From Arthrinium phaeospermum (lineage: Eukaryota; Ascomycota; Sordariomycetes; Amphisphaeriales; Apiosporaceae), in contig QYRS01000010.1 of NCBI GenBank assembly GCA_006503535.1, positions 1,426,001 through 1,490,000 of the forward strand: 64,000 bases of DNA. The letters are read 5' to 3'. Position 1 is the first letter of the stretch; each line of letters begins with the position of its first letter. Below the pieces are notes generated by a model, which worked only from the letters and a program-made list of their open reading frames with translations, did no database searches and was not told the DNA's origin. Below are positions 43,786 to 52,883 of this stretch, in pieces. The position numbers were made by a program, and so were the translations under genes.

Positions 43786-45587
43786 ATGTCCCAAGACAGG
43801 AAGGCCTCGCCGGTCTCGGAATCCCCAAGCAGCGCAGACCACAACAAGACAGCAACAGCGTCTCCCGCCCCATTAGCTCACGATGACGACGAAATCGCCG
43901 CGGCGGCGGCCGCCCCCGATGCACGCGGCAGCAAGATGACCAAGACCGCCAGCACCGCCACGATCCAGTACCCGGGCTCGCACATGCGCGCCCTCAAGCG
44001 GCGCGTGCTGATGTTCTCGCTGTGCCTGGCGCTGTTCCTGGCGGCGCTCGACATCACCATCGTGGCGACGGCGCTGCCGACCATCACGCGCGAGCTGGGC
44101 GCCAACGCGGCCGAGTACTCGTGGATCGGCAGCTCCTACCTGCTGGCCTCGACGGCCTCGGGCCCCATCTGGGCCAAGCTGTCCGACGTCTTCGGCCGCA
44201 AGTCGGCCCTGCTGGCCGCCAACCTGCTCTTCATGGCCGGCAGCATCGTCGCCGCCCTCTCCCAGACCGTCGGCATGCTGATCGCGGGCCGCGCCATCCA
44301 GGGGCTCGGCGGTGGCGGGCTGACCGTGCTCGTCAGTATCGTCATTGGCGACTTGTTCGAGCTCAAGGACCGCGCCAAGTATTACGGCATGACTGGCATG
44401 GTCTGGGCCGTCGCCGCAGCGCTCGGTCCGGTGCTCGGCGGAGTGTTCACCCAGAAGCTCTCTTGGAGGTGGTGTTGTAAGTTCTTAATCTCTGTTCGCA
44501 ATAGGCTAGTGATTGGCGTATGGTGTGGGGGCAGTACTGACATGAGAAAACAGTCTGGATCAACTTGCCTTTTGAAGGGATCTCGCTCGTCGTATTGTTC
44601 GTCGTTCTCAAGGTCGATTGGCCAAACGTGGGCTTTCTCGAGGGTCTTAAGTCGCTAGACTGGATCGGATCCGTGATGATCGTGGGTGGCACCATCATCT
44701 TCTTATACGGTCTAGAGACAGGCTCCGGCGGCCAAGCGCCCTGGGGCTCCGCGCAAGTCATCTGTCTTCTTGTCTTCGGTATTGCCTTGCTCGTCACCTT
44801 CTTCTTGTACGAGGCCAAGCTGGCCAAGAACCCCATGATCCCCATGCGCATTTTCAACTCGGTCACCAACATCGCCTCATTTTCGACCTTCTGCTGCCAC
44901 AGCTTCATCTTCATCAGCTACGACTATTTCCTGCCCTTGTACTTCCAAGCCGTCCTCCACTTCGAGCCCATCATCTCGGGGGTGACCCTCTTCGCCATGG
45001 TCGTCCCGCTCTGCTCCCTGACGATCGGGGCCGGCTTCTACGTCAAGCGCACCGGCGACTACCTGATCCCCATCCGCGCGGGCGCCATCGTCATGACCGT
45101 CGGCACGGGGCTCTTCATCTACCTGGACGCGACGACCAACTGGGCCAAGATCATCGTGTTCCTGTTCGTCGCGGGCCTCGGCGCGGGGCCCATGTTCCAG
45201 ACCCCCATGCTCGCGCTGCAGAGCCACCTCGACCCGCACGACATCGCCGCCTCGGTCTCGGCCATGACGTTCATCCGGAACCTGTGCACGTCCATCTCCA
45301 TCGTCATGGGGAGCGTGTTGCTCCAGCGGACGCTCGGCGGCGAAGGGCTGAGCGAGGGCGCTGGGCACAGCGATGGCGATTCTGCGGGGCGGGTCGGGCC
45401 GTCGCCGGACACGTATATGTCAGCGCTGCGCATCATGTGGATCTTCTACACGGCCATGTGCGGATTGCTGATTGTGTTGACCTGGCTCATCAAAGGTAGA
45501 AACATTAAGGCGGACACGGGGAAAAGCAAGGGTAGCGAAACGTCGGATACAGAAAAGGGCGTGCACAAGTCTGAGCCCGCGGCGTAG
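43786..45587 (+). CDS. MFS drug:H+ antiporter, DHA2 type (14 TM)
   Basis: A 574-residue major facilitator superfamily efflux transporter, expected in the plasma membrane and exporting toxic or secreted small molecules in exchange for protons. It has two exons: 43,786-44,476 and 44,554-45,587. The 77-nt intron has donor GTAAGT, branch-like CTGAC and acceptor CAG, and splicing joins ...SWRWC-F-WINLPFEG, the usual DHA2 wording. After a 65-residue Ser/Ala/Asp-rich cytoplasmic N-terminus come LDITIVATALPTI (motif D1, residues 89-101), AKLSDVFGRKSAL (motif A, 130-142), GRAIQGLGGGG (motif B, 168-178) and GPVLGGVFT (motif C, 214-222). The second exon continues with about eight hydrophobic segments and ends in a charged tail. 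A GTG upstream (43,750) keeps the frame open, but the ATG at 43,786 is the natural start. Relatives include mycotoxin and azole efflux pumps; no toxin cluster lies next to it. Confidence 0.92.
44477..44553 (+). other. Intron of the MFS gene
   Basis: The 77-nt intron begins GTAAGTTCTT and ends AAAACAG, with a branch-point-like ACTGAC about 17 bases before the 3' end. Removing it restores the conserved WRWCFWINLP join between the two exons. Confidence 0.9.
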
Positions 45588-46440
45588 TTGATGGCCGGCC
45601 GCGCCTGTTTTAGGGGCGTCCATCCCACCATCTACTTGGAGGCATTCCTTTCCTTTAGCCTGCCTCATCAGCCAGCACTGCACAGTAGACCCAAATGATG
45701 AACCCACATGTAGTAAGGTCCATCAGCATTAGAAAATAGAAAATTCCATACATTTACATGGCCTAGTACTTTAACAATGCGAGATATCCATATATGATTG
45801 CAGCTCAACTATTTCATGTTAGTGCCGCGGCTTCTGAAGGTAAGTAACGACCGCGAAGGTTGAGCGACCGCTAGAACACTGCACTTTGCCTACTAGCAAC
45901 ACCACCTGGATATTGAGTACCCTGATCATCATCCCACTTCCTCTTTCAAACTCTCGTCACATTCGGTTTGGTTATTCGATATCTTTTCAGGATAATTCTC
46001 TGAGGTATGATAATTCAAGTGGAATACAAATGGTCCGTTGATTTGTTAGACTCGACCGGTTTGCTTTCACAAGGGCTTCGGGTATGTCGCCCGCTGAAGC
46101 CAAGCCATTTAGCCTGGAATGCTGCATCTCTTTCGGCAATGCTCCCGGACAACGTTGCACTGCATCTTGAACCAACTAAGGTTGTGATCGGGTAACACCA
46201 ATCAATCCACCACGTTCCTCAGATGCAATGCAATTGTGAAATGAATTGCCGGATCCAATGATTCATGAGCGTGACACTCCGTGAAGTATATACGCCGTCG
46301 AAGGCATCTTACTGTGAATAGACTTATATTTAAGTAGAAGTGAAGGATAGCACTGGATCTGGAGTGCATGGAAGTTTTAGCTTTCTCAACCACCACTTGC
46401 TTCACTGCTGCAGCGCCCCAACACCGAGCTCTAGCCCGCA
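45588..46440. other. Intergenic region upstream of the secreted nuclease gene
   Basis: About 850 bases with no convincing gene: the left end holds the MFS 3' flank and the right end the promoter of the next gene. Open frames here are short shadows without codon bias. Confidence 0.5.
46325..46332 (+). promoter_or_regulatory. Possible TATA box
   Basis: TATATTTA lies about 109 bases before the ATG of the secreted nuclease gene, a plausible TATA position for a fungal gene with a short leader. This is a sequence match only. Confidence 0.35.
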
Positions 46441-47349
46441 ATGCGCCTCTTTGACTCCCTGAGCATCCTGGCCCTCGCCGCCAACACCGCCATGGCGCAA
46501 AGCACGCTGCCTCTGCGCATCGTCACCTGGAACATCCGCTGGGCCGCGCCAGTCCGCGAAATCAACGAGCAGCCCTGGTCCACGCGCGCCCCCCTGGTCG
46601 TCTCGACGCTGTCCAAGACGGTGGCGGACACCCCCCACGCCGTCGTGATCGGAATGCAAGAGGTGATCGCGACCCAGCTGGCCGACATCAAGACCGGCCT
46701 GGGGCCGGACTGGTCGCACATCGGCGTCGGCCGCGACGACGGCCAGGACGCGGGCGAGTTCAGCCCCATCCTGTACCGCCCGGCGGCGCTGCGGCTGCTC
46801 TACAACGAGACCAAGTGGCTGTCGCCGACGCCGGATAAGCCGTCCTACGGCTGGGGCGCCGGCAGCCGCCGCGTCGTGACCATTGGCGTCTTCGAGCACG
46901 TCGCGGGCACGGACCGCCGCTTCGTCGCCGCCAACACGCACCTCGACAACGTGAGCGCGCGCGCTCGCAGCGAGGGCGTCAAGGTGGCGCTCGACCGCAT
47001 CCAGGCCGTCCGGCGCGAGTACGGCACAGAAGAGGCCTCGCTGCCCGTCTCGCTGACTGGCGACTTCAACTCGGAGCCCGGGCAGGACGCGTACGCCATT
47101 GTCACGGAGTCGGGCTATCTAGAAGAGCTGTACGAGCTGGCCGATGATTCGCAGCGGGTCGGGCCGTACGAGACGTACACGAGCTTTTCGTCGTGGAAGA
47201 AGGGGTCGCGCATCGACTTCGCGTGGCTAGGACCTGCGGCCGACAAGCAGTGGACAGTGAGCCGGTATGAGGTCGTGGACAATCTGGTCGACGGCGTGTA
47301 TGCGAGCGACCATCGAATGGTTTTTGGCGACGTCGAAGCGGCTGCCTAG
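46441..47349 (+). CDS. Secreted endonuclease/exonuclease/phosphatase-family protein
   Basis: A 302-residue intronless protein with a signal peptide (residues 1-20, hydrophobic core LSILALAANTAMA, likely cleavage after AMAQ), so probably secreted. The mature part has the full EEP (DNase I-like) metal-dependent fold signature: TWNIRW (Asn31), GMQE (Glu74), the NTHLDN box (His167, Asp169), GDFNSEP (Asp208, Asn210), RIDFAW (Asp259) and the terminal SDHRMV (Asp290, His291). All catalytic positions appear intact, so it should cleave phosphodiester or phosphomonoester bonds; fungal members act on nucleic acids, inositol phosphates or sphingomyelin, and sequence alone does not decide which. The length is typical for the small single-domain fungal group. 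It stands alone between the MFS and SDR genes, both on the same strand but with separate promoters. Confidence 0.9.
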   Translation: MRLFDSLSILALAANTAMAQSTLPLRIVTWNIRWAAPVREINEQPWSTRAPLVVSTLSKTVADTPHAVVIGMQEVIATQLADIKTGLGPDWSHIGVGRDDGQDAGEFSPILYRPAALRLLYNETKWLSPTPDKPSYGWGAGSRRVVTIGVFEHVAGTDRRFVAANTHLDNVSARARSEGVKVALDRIQAVRREYGTEEASLPVSLTGDFNSEPGQDAYAIVTESGYLEELYELADDSQRVGPYETYTSFSSWKKGSRIDFAWLGPAADKQWTVSRYEVVDNLVDGVYASDHRMVFGDVEAAA

Positions 47350-47846
47350 CTTTACATGCTGCTGTAGACACTAGCACAGCTCTAGAGCATGTCACGATGT
47401 AGTTCTTGGGATACGTTTCCGTATGATACATCCATGCTTCAATATAGTTGAAACAACTAGTCCTATACCCATTATTTCCACAGGCAACAGTTATTGCCAA
47501 CCCTGTCACGGAATAAGCACCTAATGAGTTGTCCGCATAGAATGTGTGGCTTGATGTGGGATTATACGAAGTCCGCTTCACTTGCTTAGTGCTGGTCTGA
47601 TCTAAACCGCCAAAAAGTCCGAATCCTCAATTCGGTATTTTGGAGTGTCCGACACGAACCTCCTCTTGGCAGTATAAAATGCGACAACGCCGAGCACCAT
47701 GAGAACATGACAGGAGAATTCGTCATTAATCGATTTCATTAATCGTATAAATTTTTAGCCGCATTCTACCACCTGCTCTTTCATCCCAGCACGATCAGAC
47801 TCGACGCCTTATAAGCAAAGCCATCCACACACATACACCTTCCATC
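47350..47846. other. Intergenic region before the SDR gene
   Basis: About 500 bases without a gene. It contains an AT-richer part at about 47,720-47,760 and a pyrimidine-rich leader just before the SDR start, typical of fungal promoters. Confidence 0.45.
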
Positions 47847-48767
47847 ATGTCGTTCATGGAGTCTCTCCCACGGCCCACCAAGACCTACCACACCAAATCC
47901 TACGACCGCCTCGCCAAAGACCACGGCTTCGAGGGCGCAGGCAAGACCGTCCTGGTCACGGGCGGCGCCGGCGGCGTGGGCCTCGCCATCTCCAAAGCCT
48001 TCGCCGAGTCCGGCGTCTCGCGCCTCGTCATCGTATCGCGGTCCGCAGGCCCGCAAGCCGCCGCGAAAGCCGAGCTCGAAGCCGCGCACCCCGGTCTGGA
48101 AGTCCTGACACACGCAGCCTCCATCACCGACCGGGCGCGCACCGCCGAGATCCTGCGCGGCCTGGCGACGAGCGGCGGCCTCGACATCCTGGTCCTGTGC
48201 GCCGGCGTCGCGCACCGCCGCGTCGCCGCCGCCGAGGTCACCCCCGAAGAGGTCCGCGACGCGTTCGATGTCAACGCCGTGGCCGCCTTCGACTGGACGC
48301 AGGCCTACCTGGCCTCGCCGGCCCCGAAACACAAGACGGTCATCAACGTCGCCTCGGCCGTGGCGCAGATGCGCAACCCGATGCGGGCGGCGTACGGGCC
48401 GAGCAAGGCGGCCGGGGTGCAGTTCGCGGCCGAGGCGGACTGGAAGCGGAAGATGATGCGACAACAACAACAACAACAGAAGAGCGAGGGGAGTAGCGGA
48501 GAGGAGGAGGAGAAGACGCGCATCTTCTCGTTCCACCCGGGGTCGCTCTACACCCCCGGCACGGCGGAGCACTTTGCCAAGGACGCGCTGGAGTGGGACG
48601 ACATCGAGCTGCCGGCGCACTTTGCGCGCTGGCTCGCGGGGCCGCAGAGCGATTTCCTGCACGGGCGCTTCCTCTGGGCGCAGTGGGATGTGGATGAGCT
48701 CATTGCGGAAAAGGAGAGGCTGGCGGCGAACCCGATGGCTTTGACGATTGGGTTGATACAGCTGTAG
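47847..48767 (+). CDS. Short-chain dehydrogenase/reductase (SDR)
   Basis: A 306-residue intronless classical SDR, expected to oxidise or reduce a small hydroxyl/carbonyl substrate with NAD(P). It shows the Rossmann nucleotide loop TGGAGGVG (residues 38-45), LCAG (118-120, the NNAG position), Asn143, the catalytic Ser in NVASAV (Ser170) and YGPSK (Tyr183, Lys187). A PGS turn follows at 231-233 and the C-terminal part is conserved in tone (GRFLWAQWDVDEL). An unusual insertion at about residues 203-223 is a glutamine run coded by CAA repeats followed by a Ser/Glu-rich stretch, between the active-site helix and the next strand. The substrate cannot be told. The ATG at 47,847 is the first in frame; an internal Met at residue 4 is a possible alternative. 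It converges with the rhodopsin-domain gene. Confidence 0.88.
   Translation: MSFMESLPRPTKTYHTKSYDRLAKDHGFEGAGKTVLVTGGAGGVGLAISKAFAESGVSRLVIVSRSAGPQAAAKAELEAAHPGLEVLTHAASITDRARTAEILRGLATSGGLDILVLCAGVAHRRVAAAEVTPEEVRDAFDVNAVAAFDWTQAYLASPAPKHKTVINVASAVAQMRNPMRAAYGPSKAAGVQFAAEADWKRKMMRQQQQQQKSEGSSGEEEEKTRIFSFHPGSLYTPGTAEHFAKDALEWDDIELPAHFARWLAGPQSDFLHGRFLWAQWDVDELIAEKERLAANPMALTIGLIQL
48461..48480 (+). repeat. CAA trinucleotide run inside the SDR gene
   Basis: Six consecutive CAR codons (CAACAACAACAACAACAG) encode a polyglutamine stretch within a surface-loop position of the SDR. Such runs are prone to length change. Confidence 0.8.
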
Positions 48768-49079
48768 TGGGGGCAATGGCAATAGTAGATAGTAGAACTG
48801 GTTGCTTCTGATTGCCTCTGTTGGGCATGCAACACGGGGCGTTGGTTGGGTAATTGATTTGTCGTTCTTCGTCAATGTTCCACTTACCCCCTGAGCATAG
48901 CTACATCTTCTGCAGTTCGGTTCCCATCGACCCCTCCACCAAAGGCTCCATTTCTAAGTCCCGCCACAGCTGCTATGATGCGTGTGAAAGCTATTTCGGT
49001 CGCAAAACCTGGAAGTCGTCAACCAAGTGCCGAGAGGGCAGCGTGCCGTCCGAGGCCGTGATGGGCGCCATAACCCTCC
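48768..49079. other. Short convergent intergenic region
   Basis: About 310 bases between the stop codons of the SDR (+) and the rhodopsin-domain gene (-). It probably holds both 3' ends; no gene is seen. Confidence 0.5.
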
Positions 49080-50509
49080 TCAGCGGCGGTGGTTGTGGTG
49101 GGCGGCGGCCTCCACGTCCGTCTCGGCCAGCATGGCGCTGTCGTTGAAGTGGTGGACGCGACGCTGGATCGCCGTTGTTAATTTGCCGCGGGAGGTAATG
49201 AACTCGATGTATGTTTTCAACCTACCCCGTCGGCACTCTATGAAGTTGACGCCGCAGGCCTTCTCCAGCAGCGGTTGCAGGATGGGAATCGACGACGCGA
49301 TCACGATGGTGCTGCCTTCGGCCCTGAAGTGCTTGGCTGTTAGCTAAATGGGAAGGAATAGTTGGGATTGAAATATGGGGAATTGTAGTGATGTCTTTTG
49401 TACGCACACTGTCCACGTTTGCAGATCTGCGTTGGCCCCTATGTTTTGTTAAAGAGGTCAATCATCAAAAGTCGCCCACGAAAAGGAGGGGGCACACCGA
49501 CAAGTGAAGTCGGGATCCGCGAGAGCTGGGAGGTGTGTCGTCTTGTAAACAGCCACCGCGCCTGACCTGGCTTTCTGTATCAGCTGCATGGCGTATACAC
49601 GGGGTTCAACTACAGGCAGTACGTATCACATGGCACTTACAAGACCCCGAGCCCGAGGGCGATGGACAATGCCACCTTTTTCCTGCGGCGCATCTGAAGA
49701 TGGTACAAGACCACGGAAGGGTATATGGCGAGATAGAAGTCGACAAAGGCGGACAGTGCTGTTTGACAATTATTAGACCGTTGCGTTATCCCGAGCTGGG
49801 TGACGAGCAATTCACGTACATCCAGCAAACAAGCACCATTTGACCTGCACACTGACAGACACACAGTCGTCGGGAGGGTCCAGCGTAATATCATTGAACG
49901 GCGGACACTTCTCCACGATGACCCTGATCAGGATCCCGACGGTAGCCAGCAGGGTCAACTGCACCGTGATGCCCATGGTCCACAGGATCCAGTAGTGCAG
50001 CTTCCTGGGGGCCATGAGGCGGACCAGCAGGGCGATGACGGCGAGTTTGGGGATCGCAAAGGACATGACGCCCGGGCAGAAGGCGATGTAGGTCCAGGTC
50101 GTGACCGCAACCCGGTCTTCGTGGGACAGGGCTTCGATATGGCGGCCGAGACCGTGGTCGACGGCCTTGGAAGTAAGGGCGCACGAAGCGATGCTGGCAG
50201 CCTGTGATGGAGTTGGTGTTCTTCATCAGCCACGGAGAAGTTACCAAATATGGGGGGATCTGGGAGCAGGGCGATAGGTAGAGAGAGGCCAGCTTTGAGA
50301 GCACGTACCACTGAGAGCATGATGAAATAGTCATCGTTCCGCACGTTTCGACGCATGATGGCTCGCACATAGAGTCTCGCCAATGCCACGAGGCACGCGA
50401 CTCCGGTCACCGTCCAGATCGAGACCAGCGTGGTGGTGCTGCGGTCCTGGGCCAGATAGCTCTCACGGCCGGGATCAGTGGCACTTACATTCCCTGGGGC
50501 GGCCGACAT
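49080..50509 (-). CDS. Rhodopsin-domain integral membrane protein (PTH11-like type), six exons
   Basis: Joining six exons gives a 346-residue, roughly seven-TM protein of the large fungal 'rhodopsin domain' family, some of whose members act as surface receptors. Exons on the minus strand: 50,509-50,309, 50,201-49,820, 49,758-49,641, 49,566-49,502, 49,438-49,408 and 49,323-49,080. Introns are 107, 61, 74, 63 and 84 nt, and all begin GT and end AG. Frames join exactly (1041 nt with stop). Family-like wording appears in order: LVALARLYVRA and RNDDYFIMLSV (first and second TM), WTYIAFCPGVMSFAIPKLAV, the LSAFVDFYLAIYPSVVL helix, KVALSIALGLGVLSGAVAVYK, ADLQTWTVAEGSTIVIASSIP and PILQPLLEK. No CFEM domain precedes it. 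The fourth donor (GTCGGT) is weak and the fifth exon is only 31 nt. The C-terminal tail after PLLEK is short and basic, with a His-rich end. Confidence 0.85.
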
Positions 50510-51395
50510 CCTCAGAGTGTGGTGGAGTCGCCCAACGCCAAACCATGGTGTTGTTTAGTATCGCATACGCTGGTCTCGCGATGTTGCTGTCGCTGTGCCA
50601 TGGCATGGCATATCATGAAGATGGGAGGACAGAGCATGCGGAAAAGAAAGTTAGTTGTAGTTGTAGCTGTGAGTGACCAGTTACCACCAAAAAATTTACG
50701 ATGACAAATTGATCTATCAGCGGAAAGCATGCACGTCTTAAGAAAGTTCGTCAGACCCTTCGTCCCTCGGCATGAGTTGCGGATGAAATGAGGGCGGCTC
50801 ATAGACTTTTTCCGCCATGGCGAGGTTGCATCAACCGAACTCTCTTCAGGGCATCGTCCGACTTTGGATTCGCCCGCGACGATTATTACCGAGTATTTCA
50901 GTTCATCCGACTGAAGCCAATCCACGCTCTAGTCCCTGGAAGGCTGAAGCTCCGAGCACTGGAACGGGAATGGATAAGGCTTCAGACGATAGATACGCCC
51001 GTGAGACTGCAACCTATGCAGAAGCCGCAGCGGTATATGGACATCACTGCCTGCAAGATGTAGTAAGCAATTTAGTAGGATGCCCACTTATCAACGCAGG
51101 CTGCCTGCTCCCGAGACTAATAAAAGCCTAGTTACGGGTAGAGTAGAGGCTGCATAAATTTGTGCCGCTGACCTGGAATGATTGTGCAAAATGCCAGAAA
51201 GAGTAAGCCCGGGTCAATCAGAGCCCCGGTGCTCTCGGAGTTGGCACAATTGTCCAATGTCCGACCTCCGAGACCGAGACCGAACAGCGCCCGAGCAACA
51301 ATAAAACGGTCAACCATCCAGTCATTGGATTGAAGACAAACTTCCTTGTCCTCGTCCTTTGTATTCACACTTTATCTTGACCCAAACAGCCCATC
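50510..51395. other. Divergent promoter region, no gene seen
   Basis: About 885 bases between the starts of the rhodopsin-domain gene (-) and the small putative gene (+). Several short open frames are present but none has codon bias, a domain or plausible splicing. Confidence 0.45.
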
Positions 51396-51748
51396 ATGCA
51401 TCCCGACATGCGCGCCCACCAGCACCCCTGGCACGCCTATCGCGCCAACCTGCGCAACATGCCCTACCGGCGCTTCTACGGTCGGGGGTTCCCACTTGTC
51501 CGACTCGCCATTTTCGGAGCTGGCTCCTATTTTATCGCCAAATATGTGGTGCGGTAAGTTCCGTCTACACCTGCCACGACGTCCTCGGGGACGTTGGATC
51601 TTTTCAGTCTGGAAGCAATATTGATGGGATTTGTAGCGACGAGTTGAGGCGGGAAGAACTCAAGCACCAGCAGCAGCCGCTAGCTCAACCGGTTAGGTGC
51701 ATTAACTGCAATAACAAAATCGAAGCTGCCCGGGACAGCAAGCTATGA
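51396..51748 (+). CDS. Putative small one-TM protein (two exons)
   Basis: Proposed exons 51,396-51,553 and 51,637-51,748 give 89 residues. The first exon starts with a His/Pro/Arg-rich N-terminus (MHPDMRAHQHPWHAYRANLR) and contains one membrane segment (PLVRLAIFGAGSYFIAKYVV, residues 33-52). The donor is GTAAGT and the acceptor TTTGTAG, giving an 83-nt intron. Exon 2 adds a charged segment (RDELRREELKHQQQ) and a CINC pair. The layout, a basic N-terminus with one helix followed by a charged helix, resembles small fungal mitochondrial-membrane hypothetical proteins, but I recognise no named family. Alternatives: no splicing, ending at the TAA right after the TM segment (53 residues), or use of the CAG acceptor at 51,605-51,607, ending soon after. 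It lies at the edge of the gene island next to the RIPped region. Confidence 0.45.
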
Positions 51749-52714
51749 TGCACCCATTGTGAAAGTCATATCGCGGTTAGAAATCGGAAAGTGTCGAACG
51801 CACGCCACATAGACGGACAGGCAAGGGTTGTACATGGAAATCGCGTAATCCAGGTTGAGTCTTTTGTTTTTGCTGCTTCTGGCTCGTTTGGAATGAAGGG
51901 TTTTTACAAAAGATTCTACAGAAAAGAACAAGAACAAGAAAAAAAAACAGAGGGAAAAGAGTTAGATATATCTCCCTGTAAAAATATATTATAATTAAAC
52001 ACTATTAATAATGAGGGATATAATGATATTAAGTAGTTTATAAAATAAACATTTAATAAATATGTTTTTTCCTACCTGGGTTCTACACGAGGGACTGCGT
52101 CTATTGCTGCACTCTAAGGATTTATTTTAATCTAGATATCTCTGTGGCCTATGTAGTTGTGAGAGTTTCCCAACTGTCGGCTATGCCTGTAATATGGGAT
52201 TAGCTTTTGACGATGTTGAGAAATTTGTGGCTGTAGTAGAGACGCTGGTGGTATTACGCCTTATATAACCCTTAATCGAACTTACGTCTACTTTATAAGT
52301 TACATTTATACTACTTTATAGTGTACTTTAGTCAGCTCCTCGATTAATACCTTTTTATAATAGATTATCGATATTTTTCTTTCTTTTTCTTTTTTTTTTT
52401 TTTCGATTTATATTAAAGTTTTTAATAAAATAAAAAATTTATAAAGAATAAATTACTTTAAAAATAATAAATTTAAAAATAAAGTATTATATTTAATATT
52501 TTTAAAACTTTTAAAATATTTTAATAATTATAACTTTTATAAATTAATAAAAATTTAATAACGACTTATAATAATTATAAAATTCCCTTTTTAATTTTAA
52601 TCCTATCTTTAATCGCTACCCGTAGTAACTTAATAGATTATATATAAAAGTTATCCTCGCTTTTTTTATTAATTATTTAAATTAAATTTTTTATTTAATA
52701 TTTATATATATTAT
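51749..52714. other. Transition from gene island to RIPped DNA
   Basis: Composition falls in steps: ordinary to about 51,940, an AT-rich strip at about 51,955-52,070, ordinary again to about 52,255, then RIP-type DNA with a long T/C-rich run at about 52,379-52,404. No gene is seen. The mosaic suggests partial RIP leakage or small insertions at the island edge. Confidence 0.5.
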
Positions 52715-52883
52715 TATAAGAATTATTTAATATAATTTAAGTATTAAATCTATCGTTAAATAATTATAAAATAAAATTTACGTTTATTTTTTTTTAAAAA
52801 AGATAAGTTATAATATTATATAGCTTTAAAAAAGCTTTAAAAACTTTTAAATTTAAGTTTATTTTAATATTATAATAATTATT
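52715..52883 (-). repeat. 3' LTR of gypsy copy 2
   Basis: A direct repeat of 60,514-60,698, most clearly over the part that includes TTAAATAATTATA and the GCTTTAAAAA motif, and followed on the internal side by a candidate polypurine tract. RIP and small indels blur the outer edge. Confidence 0.65.

Noticed and set aside
44022..44480. Arg/His-rich open frame overlapping the first MFS exon
   Set aside because: Out-of-frame shadow of the transporter; it lacks MFS motifs, while the main frame has all of them.
47781..48875. 364-codon minus-strand open frame over the SDR gene
   Set aside because: Antisense shadow. The plus-strand frame has a complete SDR signature (TGGAGGVG, YGPSK).
43786..50509. 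MFS transporter, SDR and receptor-like gene as a secondary-metabolite cluster
   Set aside because: No polyketide synthase, NRPS, terpene cyclase or other core gene, no pathway regulator, and the genes have separate promoters on both strands.
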